Shown: piece after piece, positions 1 through 6,916 of the stretch
Layout of the letters: every line of letters begins with the position of its first letter
Numbering within the stretch: the stretch's first letter is position 1
Source of the DNA: a virus
Reading direction: 5' to 3' (one strand)
DNA length: 22,670 nt
IMG/VR virus record: IMGVR_UViG_3300036398_003866
Location: 1-22,670 of that record
Made by a program: the position numbers and the translations under genes
Notes under the pieces: generated by a model
Told to the model about the DNA's origin: nothing
Seen by the model: the letters and a program-made list of their open reading frames with translations, nothing else
Databases searched by the model: none

Positions 1-481
1 ACTGCAACCTTCCGGCGTTTATCACGCTGGTCTCCTCGTTGGGATCGGCGGGTGGGGCGGGGGTGCCGTAGTCGATGCCGGGGAGGAGGCACGCCCGGGG
101 TCCCCACGGCTGGTAGTCGATCGAGAGGCGCTGCACCCGCGGCGGGGTCGCCTCCACCGTGCCGCCCTGACCGTCCGAGAAACCGATGTGACCGTCGGGT
201 CCCCACCCCTGATAGGGGTCGTCGGGGATCAGCAGGCAGGCGCCCGCAATGCCGGCCGCCTCATCGAACGAGATTTCGAGCCCGTACCTGACTGCCAGGT
301 CATAAATCGTGACGCTCACAGTGGCTCCCAGGGGCCCTCCTGTGGCCACCTGGTAGGCGGCGGCGATCAGACCCGAGCAGTCCTTGTGGCCCGAGGTCGG
401 CGAGTCCCGGCCCGGGGCCGTCGAGTACGGCTGCCCCAGAAACAGCGCGGCAGCGTCGACGAGGTCTTGGCCGGTCGCCAT
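1..481 (-). CDS. NlpC/P60-type endolysin, N-terminal part (runs off the left edge)
   Basis: Likely cell-wall hydrolase for host lysis, cutting peptide bonds in peptidoglycan. The first 160 codons are visible without a stop and the C-terminus lies beyond the left edge. The NlpC/P60 cysteine-peptidase pattern is present: catalytic Cys35 in the motif DCSGL, preceded by a GQPYS-type stretch, and His98 in GHIGFSDGQGG followed by VEA, the usual spacing and surroundings of the catalytic His. The ATG at 481 is chosen because it forms a TGATG overlap with the stop of the holin-like gene, giving a holin-endolysin pair in the usual late-gene position. No signal peptide is seen, which fits holin-dependent release. 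A tail-associated peptidoglycan hydrolase is the main alternative, because NlpC/P60 domains also occur in tail-tip proteins. A C-terminal wall-binding domain would settle this but cannot be seen. Confidence 0.82.
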   Translation of the reverse strand, partial: MATGQDLVDAAALFLGQPYSTAPGRDSPTSGHKDCSGLIAAAYQVATGGPLGATVSVTIYDLAVRYGLEISFDEAAGIAGACLLIPDDPYQGWGPDGHIGFSDGQGGTVEATPPRVQRLSIDYQPWGPRACLLPGIDYGTPAPPADPNEETSVINAGRLQ

Positions 482-726
482 CAGGCGTCAGGCTGGGGTG
501 TCGGCCCGGGCACGGTCCCCGGCACCGGCGGGAGCTTCGGGTCGTGGTACAGCTGGTACCGGCTGTACGTCTGGGACCGGGTCACGAGGCCGAGGACCGC
601 GGCGGTCGCTGCGAGGATCGCCCCGATCTGCTGCGTCGACAGGTCCAGGCCGAAGCTCAGGGCGAGGGCGAGGAGCGCCTGCACGGCCGCCATCACCGAG
701 GCGGGTTCCCGCCTGAAGATGCTCAT
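481..726 (-). CDS. Small two-helix membrane protein, probable holin
   Basis: An 81-residue protein from the ATG at 726; a GTG three bases upstream is also possible. Residues about 10-27 and 33-49 form two hydrophobic stretches split by a short polar turn (DLSTQQ), with a basic N-terminus (RRE) and a polar, proline-rich C-terminal tail. Size, topology and position directly before the NlpC/P60 gene fit a holin that permeabilises the cytoplasmic membrane. The ATG forms a TGATG overlap with the stop of the upstream gene and has GAGG about seven bases upstream. Similar short proteins in actinophages are often labelled holin or just membrane protein, and no sequence motif proves pore formation. Confidence 0.65.
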   Translation of the reverse strand: MSIFRREPASVMAAVQALLALALSFGLDLSTQQIGAILAATAAVLGLVTRSQTYSRYQLYHDPKLPPVPGTVPGPTPQPDA

Positions 727-1244
727 CACGCTGCCTCGTAGGTGATCGTGGCGGACAGGGTGTCGTTCGTCGTGAACCCGGCGATCGGCGTCGAGTCCGT
801 CACATTGGCGAGTGTCGTGGCGCCGTAGGCGAAGAAGATCCGGTCGTTCGCAGTGTCGGTGTTGTGGTCGATGATCGGCACGACGTGGTACGACGTCACG
901 CCGGGATCGTTCACATGACCGATCCCGACCGGCACCCGGTAGTTGCCCGGGTCGCGGGCCGTCACCGGCAACGTCAACGTCAGCCGGTCCGACGACAGGT
1001 TCGTCGTCGACCCGCCCAGCAGGATGTACCGGGCGTGGACCGTCTTGTTGAACTGCATGTAGTGGCAGACCAGGGTCCCGTTACCGAGTGCGGCGCTGGT
1101 CCCGCCGAGCGTCGGCGTGAACGACGTCCACGCCTGGAACGCCTCGTAGATGTGCAGCGTGTTGTCGCGCAGATCGGTGTTCAACTGGGCGGCCGTGAGG
1201 GTGTTGTTCGCGACCCAGGTGCGGGGTGCAGTCCAAGCAGGCAT
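726..1244 (-). CDS. Minor tail / tail-tip protein (TWVAxxxLTAAQLNT family)
   Basis: A 172-residue protein whose N-terminus has the signature TWVANNTLTAAQLNTDLRDN at residues 9-28. This helix recurs in short tail-tip or fibre-like proteins of actinobacterial phages. The rest (residues about 38-172) is Thr/Asn/Gly-rich with alternating hydrophobic residues and looks like a beta-sandwich, as expected for a virion surface or receptor-contact domain. It starts eight bases after the tail hub gene ends, with AGGAG about five bases before the ATG, and its stop overlaps the holin-like start. Its position, last tail gene before lysis, supports a tail-tip role. No enzymatic residues are seen, and the exact function is unknown. 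Confidence 0.6.
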   Translation of the reverse strand: MPAWTAPRTWVANNTLTAAQLNTDLRDNTLHIYEAFQAWTSFTPTLGGTSAALGNGTLVCHYMQFNKTVHARYILLGGSTTNLSSDRLTLTLPVTARDPGNYRVPVGIGHVNDPGVTSYHVVPIIDHNTDTANDRIFFAYGATTLANVTDSTPIAGFTTNDTLSATITYEAA

Positions 1245-1252
1245 GCAGGCTC

Positions 1253-3700
1253 CTAGTAGCCGAGGGCTTCTTGATCGAGTTGGCCGTAGGTGGCGTCGTC
1301 GAGGATCAGAAAGACGCCCGTCTCCACCGGCGACGCCCGATAGGTCGTCGACCAGAACTTCGGGGCGAACCGGTGGCCGACACCCTCGATGATCAGCTCG
1401 CTGACGACCTCGTTGCCGGTCCCGAGCGGCGTGCGCTTCACCGTGATCCGGTCGCCGATCTGACGACGGCCGACCACCGGAGTGAGCGCCGACGGATTGG
1501 CGTGGACATGCACCGTCATCGCCTCGAGCCGCGTCGTCAGCTCCTTGTAGCGACCCAGCAAGAACGTCGCCCGGTCGTTGATCACATTGTCCGACGAGTC
1601 GTACGACGTCGGTGCCGCATAGGCCCGATTGCCGTACTTCGTGATGCCAGCGCTATCGGCCACCGTGATCGTGGTGCCACTTTGACGAGAGGCCGAGACC
1701 GGGTTGCGGAGCAGGGTCTCGTCCCTGGTCAACGAGAAGCCCTCTGCCACATACCGGACAGCCTCGCCTGAATGCACGTCACCGAAGGTCTGTTGCGAGT
1801 TACGGGAACGCGTGTCGAGCCACAACGCCTGGCGCGCCCGGTGGTGCACCCGGCCATACGCATCGACATGGGTCTGGCCGAGCTCCGTATCCGCCGCCTG
1901 CTGAATCGCCTGCAACGCCGACTGGCCAGCAGCGTCGAACGCTTGCATTGTCGAATCGCCCGTGTCGATGTCACGCAGACCGGCAGGCCAGTCGATCGCG
2001 TCGAGGATCGCGCCGACGCGTGCCCCAGTGGTCTGGCCGCTCCACGGTGTCGTCCCTACCGTGAAGCTGGACGCCACAGTTCCAGCCCCGTAGATCGCCA
2101 GTTCATCCAGAGTGCCGACGAACGGGAACTGACCCCCGGAGTTGTTTCCGATCAACAGCTCGCCGTTGCTGATCCCGAACCCAGCACCGGACAACTCGGC
2201 GGGTGTGAACTCGACACCAGTCGTCGTGGCCACGGCACCGCCGTCAATGACCCAGTCGGACGTGTTGAAATCGAACTTTGCGTAGTGGCTTTGCCCGTCA
2301 TTGACCGCAGCAGAGGTTTCCCAAAAGCCGCCAGCGCCGCTACTCCAGAACCGCAACTTGCCTGATCGCAACATCACAAACGCAACGATGTTGTCGTTGC
2401 GTATCTGCAAGATCACGCCGCTCGTGGCAGTCGTCGTGAACCAGAACTCGTACTGGCTCGCAACCGTCAGATAACTCACCGAGTGCGTACCCGACGCTCG
2501 ACTGGTTCCATTGGCCGCCCATGCGCTGCCCGGATCGTTCGTCAACAGCGACCCGACCAATGTCGGCGTCGCACTGAACGTTCCATGCCGGTCGTTGCCC
2601 GACGAGTCAGTCAGCCGGTTCGAGTCATCGAACCGGAAATAGACATTCGGGGATTTCGCCAAGGTCGCCTGCTCGTACGCCGACGGAGCCAACGTGGCGT
2701 CCAACAGTGCGAACGCGTCGGCGAGCTGCACCGTCGTGTAAACCGCCTGATCAGCGGCCGGCACCACTTGGCCCCAGTCGGTCACATACCCTCGGAACAC
2801 CGGGTAGGTGGTGCTCGAGCGGGTCATGCGGATGCGGAACTGGCGCATCGGAACGAGTTTGCCGTAGTAGGTGCCTGACGTGTTGTCCGGGTCGAACAGG
2901 CGGGTCGTGGCCACCAAGGTCAAGGCGGCAGTCCCGGCGTTGAAACGGTCGACCTCGTACTGGCGGCCGGTCTGCACCGAGCCTTCTTGCACGTAGTCGG
3001 TGATGTCGACCCAGTCGGACGTGTACGCAGCCGCCCCGGCGAGCGTCCACGTCTCCCCGCTCGACGCCACGAACGAGGTCGCAGACCGGTCCGCATCGAG
3101 ATCCGGTTGCAACCATGCGACGAGCGTCGACCCCGAGTAGAGGCGGGCCTCGTAGATCCGGCCGGTCAGACGGTTCGCGAACGCCCCGTCGGCACCGACG
3201 ACCAGCGCCGCAGTCGACCCGGCCGGTGTCCCCGAGGTCATCGTGTGGGTCGACACCTGCGTCCAGCCGGACCAGACGGCCGGCATGGCCTGAGAGTCGG
3301 CAGCCCGGTAGAAGGTCACCGCCCCGGTGGCGGTGACGTACTCGACGCCGAGCCAGTACACGGTGTTGTCGACAAGAGACGGCGCCGACGACGTTTGGGT
3401 GACCTCAGTGGTGCCGTCCGTGGAGCGGCCCCACAGCAGCGCCCCGGCGGTCGTGACCGACAGGCGCCAGCCGAGGTTGCCCGACGCGCCGTGCGTGACC
3501 AGCTGCTGCGTCGCCGCCGCGGTCCAATCGGTGGCCCGGACCCGGACCATGACCCGGTAGGTGCCTGCGAACGTGTAGCCGGCCGCGTCTGGGGTGGACA
3601 CGTACGTGCCCGCAGAGCCGTCCACGCCGATGTAGGTTTCGACCGTCTCGTAAGGGCCCTTGTCCGGCGCCCACTCCACGATCGGGGCCGGCACGGTCAT
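1253..3700 (-). CDS. Tail hub / minor tail protein with two LamG-like domains
   Basis: An 815-residue protein just downstream of the tape measure, overlapping it by ATGA. I read the domains as follows. Residues about 40-200 form a LamG/concanavalin-like beta-sandwich (TFAGTYRVMVRVRA, later GRIYEARLYSGSTLVAWL). Residues about 228-345 are the tail-hub segment with VDITDYV, GRQYEVDRFNAGTAAL and FDPDN. Residues about 350-545 are a second LamG-like domain (VYFRFDDS, DSSGNDRHGTF, GTLDELAIY). Residues about 555-815 are the hub C-terminal half (GARVGAILDAIDWPAG, RDIDTGDSTMQA, QIGDRITV). In relatives known to me the two hub halves are usually continuous, so the second LamG looks like an insertion. The likely job is baseplate/hub assembly plus carbohydrate binding at the cell surface. 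The hub assignment is by resemblance, and the LamG calls are fold-level. Confidence 0.75.
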   Translation of the reverse strand: MTVPAPIVEWAPDKGPYETVETYIGVDGSAGTYVSTPDAAGYTFAGTYRVMVRVRATDWTAAATQQLVTHGASGNLGWRLSVTTAGALLWGRSTDGTTEVTQTSSAPSLVDNTVYWLGVEYVTATGAVTFYRAADSQAMPAVWSGWTQVSTHTMTSGTPAGSTAALVVGADGAFANRLTGRIYEARLYSGSTLVAWLQPDLDADRSATSFVASSGETWTLAGAAAYTSDWVDITDYVQEGSVQTGRQYEVDRFNAGTAALTLVATTRLFDPDNTSGTYYGKLVPMRQFRIRMTRSSTTYPVFRGYVTDWGQVVPAADQAVYTTVQLADAFALLDATLAPSAYEQATLAKSPNVYFRFDDSNRLTDSSGNDRHGTFSATPTLVGSLLTNDPGSAWAANGTSRASGTHSVSYLTVASQYEFWFTTTATSGVILQIRNDNIVAFVMLRSGKLRFWSSGAGGFWETSAAVNDGQSHYAKFDFNTSDWVIDGGAVATTTGVEFTPAELSGAGFGISNGELLIGNNSGGQFPFVGTLDELAIYGAGTVASSFTVGTTPWSGQTTGARVGAILDAIDWPAGLRDIDTGDSTMQAFDAAGQSALQAIQQAADTELGQTHVDAYGRVHHRARQALWLDTRSRNSQQTFGDVHSGEAVRYVAEGFSLTRDETLLRNPVSASRQSGTTITVADSAGITKYGNRAYAAPTSYDSSDNVINDRATFLLGRYKELTTRLEAMTVHVHANPSALTPVVGRRQIGDRITVKRTPLGTGNEVVSELIIEGVGHRFAPKFWSTTYRASPVETGVFLILDDATYGQLDQEALGY

Positions 3701-5541
3701 ACGACGGCCCTCTGGCGGATCAACGGCCCGCCCGGCCGGTTCAGCTCGGAGGCGGTGACCTCGGCCAGGACCCGACCGTCGACGACCAGCGGGATCGTGA
3801 TCGACCCGCCGCCGCCGAAGCCCATCGCCGGGAGCGGCTGGTTGCCCGGCACCCGGGACAGGGGAATGACGGCCTCGGGGCCGGCTTCTCCGATGAGGGC
3901 GACGGTGGGCCGGTTGACGATGCCGCCGGTAGCGCCGTAGGCGAGGAACCCTTCGCCGAAAATCTGCCGGGCTTCGTCGGCGCTGAGGCCGAGGCTGGCG
4001 ATCTGCCGGTTGATCTCCTCAGTGTTGAGCTCGATTGCGAAGCGGGTGCGGACTTCTTCGGGGATGCCGCCGAGCTTGTCGGCGTAGGTCTGCAGGTTCT
4101 TCACGAGCGGGTTGTTCGGGTCGAGGGTCCCGGCGACGTAGTTCAGGATCTCGGCCATACGTCGCTGGCCGGCTTCGCTGTCGGTGGTGAGACCTTCGAG
4201 CTCGACCTGCTGCTTCGCGTAGTTCAGGGTGGCGTTGGTGGCGCCGAGGAGGGCTTCTTTCTTGTCGAGGTCGGTGGCGGTGCTTTCGGCGTTGACCTGG
4301 TTGTAGCGGAGGACGGCCCGCTCGAGGCTGATCTCGGCGCCTTCCAGGCCGAGCTTCTGCAGCATCAGGTCATAGGTGACTTGGAACGCTTCCCGGTCTT
4401 TGTCGATGGCGGTCTGCTGTGCTGCGGTGCGCCGCTCGGTGATTCGGAGCACCTTGTCCTCGGCGGTCGCCAGCTCATCCTTGGCGGCCCGCAAGTCCTG
4501 CCCCTTCTTGACGCCAGCGTCGGAAAGTTCGGTGACCTTGGCGAGCGCCTCGTTGTAGCGGCCTTGCGCCTCGGCGAGCCTGTCAACGTTGTCACCACCC
4601 ACACCGAGCTGCTGCAAGGCGTTCGTGACCCCCTTGAGCGGGTTGACGGTGCCTTCCACATTGTTGCGAACGAAATCAAACACGTCCGCAGCATTGGTCC
4701 CGGCGAACTCGAGATCCTCGAGCTTCGTGCTGAGATCGCCGGTGAAACGGATCGCCGTGGCCATCGCGCTCGCCAGCGTCGTCAGGGTCGGGACCAGCTC
4801 GTTGCCGGCTGCGACCTTGAGCTCCATCATCGAATCGTTGAGGTCGTCCATCGCCAGCTCGAACCGGCGGGCGCTCATCACCTGCTCGTCGCTCAGGATC
4901 TGCCGGTCGGGGACGGCGTTGAACATCTCCCGGATGCCGTCCCGGCCCTGCTCGAGGATCGGGATCAGGTCCAGGCCGCCACGGCCGAACGCCTCTTGCA
5001 CCAGCTGCGCCCGGGTGCCCTGGTCGGTCGTGGACTCGAAGGCGTCGGCGACCGACAGCAACGTGCGGTACATGTCGAGGTTGCCGTCCTTCGAGCGGAC
5101 GACCTCCGCGCCGTACTTCGACAGGTCCACCGACCCCGACTCGAGGCCCCGAGCGAACCGGAAGAATCCGGTGTTCGCCTTCTCCTGCGAGATCTGCAGA
5201 TCGTCGAACACGGCCACCAGGCGCGACGACTGCTCGGCACCCAGGCCAGACGCCCGGGAGAAATCCCGGACCTTCCCGGCCAGGTCGGTGAACTCCCGAA
5301 TCGACGCGACTGCCGCCGCCGACAAGGCACCCACCGCCGCCACCGAGTACATCCCGATGTTCTGGCGGATGTGATCCCCGGCCACCCCGGCCATCGCCCC
5401 GAGCTTCGACATCTTCGTCGTCGTCCCGGTGACCCCATCATCCAGAGTGGTCGCCGCACCGCCGGCCTGGCGCAGCGCGGCGACCGCATCCCGGGCGTCG
5501 CCGGTGATCAACAGCTCGAGCCGTTCAGTGACCGTAGCCAT
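3697..5541 (-). CDS. Tape measure protein
   Basis: A 614-residue protein that would set tail length and occupy the tail lumen. It lies directly after the chaperone/gp10-like genes and before the hub gene. Residues 1-60 are a typical start, followed by a hydrophobic Ala/Val segment around 66-82. Residues about 300-450 are charged and helical (Arg/Glu/Asp/Lys/Ala/Leu), consistent with coiled coil. Residues 539-563 carry the widespread tape-measure motif beginning GGIVNRPTVALIGEAGPEAV. At about 0.15 nm per residue this predicts a short tail of roughly 90 nm. No peptidase or transglycosylase domain is recognised. AAGG sits about six bases before the ATG. This is one of the more certain calls in the window. 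Confidence 0.92.
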   Translation of the reverse strand: MATVTERLELLITGDARDAVAALRQAGGAATTLDDGVTGTTTKMSKLGAMAGVAGDHIRQNIGMYSVAAVGALSAAAVASIREFTDLAGKVRDFSRASGLGAEQSSRLVAVFDDLQISQEKANTGFFRFARGLESGSVDLSKYGAEVVRSKDGNLDMYRTLLSVADAFESTTDQGTRAQLVQEAFGRGGLDLIPILEQGRDGIREMFNAVPDRQILSDEQVMSARRFELAMDDLNDSMMELKVAAGNELVPTLTTLASAMATAIRFTGDLSTKLEDLEFAGTNAADVFDFVRNNVEGTVNPLKGVTNALQQLGVGGDNVDRLAEAQGRYNEALAKVTELSDAGVKKGQDLRAAKDELATAEDKVLRITERRTAAQQTAIDKDREAFQVTYDLMLQKLGLEGAEISLERAVLRYNQVNAESTATDLDKKEALLGATNATLNYAKQQVELEGLTTDSEAGQRRMAEILNYVAGTLDPNNPLVKNLQTYADKLGGIPEEVRTRFAIELNTEEINRQIASLGLSADEARQIFGEGFLAYGATGGIVNRPTVALIGEAGPEAVIPLSRVPGNQPLPAMGFGGGGSITIPLVVDGRVLAEVTASELNRPGGPLIRQRAVV

Positions 5542-5550
5542 GAGAACCTT

Positions 5551-6033
5551 CTAGAAGTGGCGGCGCATCAACGTGACGGTCGGGGAGACCAACACGTCCT
5601 GCGCCTTGTCGATCGACTGGGCGACCCCACGACGCCACGGGTACTTGCCGCGCGTGCCCGGATGCTGCGCCGACTGACGCAACCCCACACCCGGAATCAG
5701 GATCGGCTTACGGTTCGCACGCTGCCGACGCCCACGCCCGATCGTCTCCCGAGGGATCCGATGGGCTTTCGTCGGACGCTCCACCAGCTGGAACGGGCCG
5801 TACGCAAACACCTTCGACTTCGGTTCACCACCGAAGTTCCCGACGTTGTACTTCACGCCGATACGCGCCCCACGCTTCCCCACATTGCGGAGCCGTTTCG
5901 GCGCCAAACGCTCCACGTTCTTCTTCACCATGAACGACACTTCCTTGACCTGCGTCAACGGAAGATCACTCACATCATCGGCGAACCGTTGCAACTTCCG
6001 GGCTGCCTGCGACCCCGACCTCGACACACCCAT
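5551..6033 (-). CDS. HK97-gp10-like neck/tail protein
   Basis: A 160-residue, Arg/Lys-rich protein. The segment AYGPFQLVERPTKAHRIPR (about 77-95) and HPGTRGKYPW (124-133) match the general pattern of HK97-gp10-like proteins, in which a 'G(T/P)xxHxI' stretch precedes an 'HPGT' loop. Members are small proteins of the neck or tail completion region. Its place here, between the tail chaperone and the tape measure rather than between connector and tail tube genes, is less usual and raises the possibility of a dedicated minor tail role. It begins four bases after the chaperone stop and ends nine bases before the tape measure start. The family call is moderate and the functional call is tentative. 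Confidence 0.6.
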   Translation of the reverse strand: MGVSRSGSQAARKLQRFADDVSDLPLTQVKEVSFMVKKNVERLAPKRLRNVGKRGARIGVKYNVGNFGGEPKSKVFAYGPFQLVERPTKAHRIPRETIGRGRRQRANRKPILIPGVGLRQSAQHPGTRGKYPWRRGVAQSIDKAQDVLVSPTVTLMRRHF

Positions 6034-6036
6034 CGG

Positions 6037-6452
6037 TCACCCCGGATCCGAACTCAACAACAACGCCACATCCCGAGCCGTGAACTCCTCACGCACCTGA
6101 CGGGGCGTGAAACAGAACGGGGGCCGGACCAGCTGGACGAGCAAAGCGTCTAGCGGCCGGCCCCCTGCGGAGGGATTCCGTCTGTGAACTCCTGCGGCTT
6201 GTCGTCCGGAACCAGCTCGAACCGTTCGAGCATCTCCCGGCCACTCAACGACGCAGGAACGTCGACCCCCACCTGCGCGCAAGCAGCGGCCAACACCTCC
6301 TGGGCGACTCGAGCATCCCGAGCCGGTGCCGAGATCACGTCGATCCACGACACCTTGAACTTCTCGGCGATCTCCGCCAACACTCCGAGCTGCAGATCCT
6401 GAACCTGCACGAACCCGGTGCCGGCCTTGACGGCCCAGACCTTGTCGCCCAT
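6037..6452 (-). CDS. Tail assembly chaperone, long -1 frameshift product (gpGT-like)
   Basis: Predicted fusion of 138 residues. It reads 97 codons from the ATG at 6452, slips -1 on the GGG codon at 6164-6162, and continues for 41 codons to the TGA at 6039-6037, i.e. complement(join(6037..6162,6162..6452)). The -1 frame after the slip encodes a convincing protein end (LDALLVQLVRPPFCF, then REEFTARDVALLLSSD), with the aromatic and acidic character of the T portion of lambda-type tail chaperones. It has no plausible start or ribosome site of its own. The gene sits between tail tube and tape measure genes, the conserved place for this system. In lambda, the ratio of gpG to gpGT matters for tail assembly around the tape measure. 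Frame direction and overlap are seen directly; slippage is inferred. Confidence 0.78.
6150..6452 (-). CDS. Tail assembly chaperone, short product (gpG-like)
   Basis: A 100-residue protein that would be the main, non-shifted product of the chaperone locus. It starts MGDKVWAVKAGTGF and has a helical middle (LGVLAEIAEKFKVSWIDVI, then VAQEVLAAACAQVGVDV), ending in a proline/glycine-rich tail where the slip site lies. AGGGGG about six bases before the ATG is a strong ribosome site. It follows the tail tube gene by 25 bases. Length and position fit tail assembly chaperones of long-tailed phages, which bind the tape measure during tail polymerisation and are absent from the finished virion. Primary sequence is poorly conserved in this family, so the call rests mainly on position and the overlapping -1 frame. 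Confidence 0.78.
   Translation of the reverse strand: MGDKVWAVKAGTGFVQVQDLQLGVLAEIAEKFKVSWIDVISAPARDARVAQEVLAAACAQVGVDVPASLSGREMLERFELVPDDKPQEFTDGIPPQGAGR
6161..6165 (-). other. Putative -1 frameshift slippery run in the tail chaperone gene
   Basis: On the coding strand the site reads CAG GGG GCC in the first frame, a run of five G. A tRNA on GGG (6164-6162) can slip back one base and still pair perfectly with GGG (6165-6163), entering the -1 frame that stays open to 6037. The A-site codon GCC would re-pair poorly with GGC, so this is a P-site slip rather than a canonical X XXY YYZ double slip. The first-frame stop TAG is only 10-12 bases downstream of the GGG codon, which leaves little room for another site. 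Confidence 0.6.
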
Positions 6453-6477
6453 CGGTTACCCCCTGGTCGTTGGTTGG

Positions 6478-6876
6478 TCAGCCGACCTTCGTGACGGCCG
6501 ACGATGCCCGGAAGTTGCCGGACACGGTGACGGCCTCGCCGACCCCGGTCGAGACCGAGAAGTCGAAGGTGGCGGTGCCGAACCAGTACTGGCCGGTGTT
6601 GCCGGTCGACGGGTACAGGTAGAAGCGGCGGGCGGCGCCGTCCGTGGCCGCCGTGTACAGCTGGGCGGTGGCGTCGTCGTAGAAGCCCGAGAACGATCCG
6701 GCGATGTCCGGCAGCCCGGCGACGTAGATCTTGTTCGTGTCACCGAAGCTGGTCACCTCGACGTCGTCGGTCGAGAAGTCCACCGACCAGGAGTTAAGGA
6801 ACGCGATCGGCTCGGCGGTGCCGGTCGAGGCGATGCCTGCGTAGAGGCGGCCGGACCGCCCGTGGATGCGGGGCAT
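6478..6876 (-). CDS. Major tail tube protein
   Basis: A 132-residue protein. The ATG at 6876 is chosen because GGAGGG lies about six bases upstream; an in-frame extension to 7002 would run into the upstream glycosyltransferase gene in another frame and is proline-rich nonsense. Features typical of siphovirus tube subunits are visible: VDFSTDDVEVTSFGDTNKIY (about 33-52), GLPDIAGSFSGFYDDA (about 55-70) and a second half of alternating hydrophobics (FYLYPS, YWFGTATFDFSVS, VTVSGNF). These fit the tube beta-barrel fold. The gene directly precedes the tail chaperone, as expected. An intrinsic-terminator-like hairpin lies just before its ribosome site. Confidence 0.85.
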   Translation of the reverse strand: MPRIHGRSGRLYAGIASTGTAEPIAFLNSWSVDFSTDDVEVTSFGDTNKIYVAGLPDIAGSFSGFYDDATAQLYTAATDGAARRFYLYPSTGNTGQYWFGTATFDFSVSTGVGEAVTVSGNFRASSAVTKVG

Positions 6877-6894
6877 GGGATCCCTCCAAGGATC

Positions 6895-6912
6895 AAAAGC
6901 CCCTTGCGGGGC
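6895..6912 (-). terminator. Intrinsic-terminator-like hairpin before the tail tube gene
   Basis: On the minus strand a perfect five-base-pair stem GCCCC/GGGGC closed by a GCAA tetraloop (6912-6899) is followed at once by TTTT (6898-6895). It begins five bases after the stop of the CgeB-like glycosyltransferase gene and ends about ten bases before the GGAGGG ribosome site of the tail tube gene. Stem strength and the U-run fit a rho-independent terminator, probably leaky because essential tail genes follow. An mRNA processing or stability element is the alternative. Confidence 0.55.
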
Positions 6913-6916
6913 AGGG

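Noticed and set aside
4381-6153. Plus-strand open frame of 590 codons opposite the tape measure gene
   Set aside because: It is antisense to the tape measure, gp10-like and chaperone genes, and its Arg/His/Leu/Pro-rich composition has no recognisable motif.
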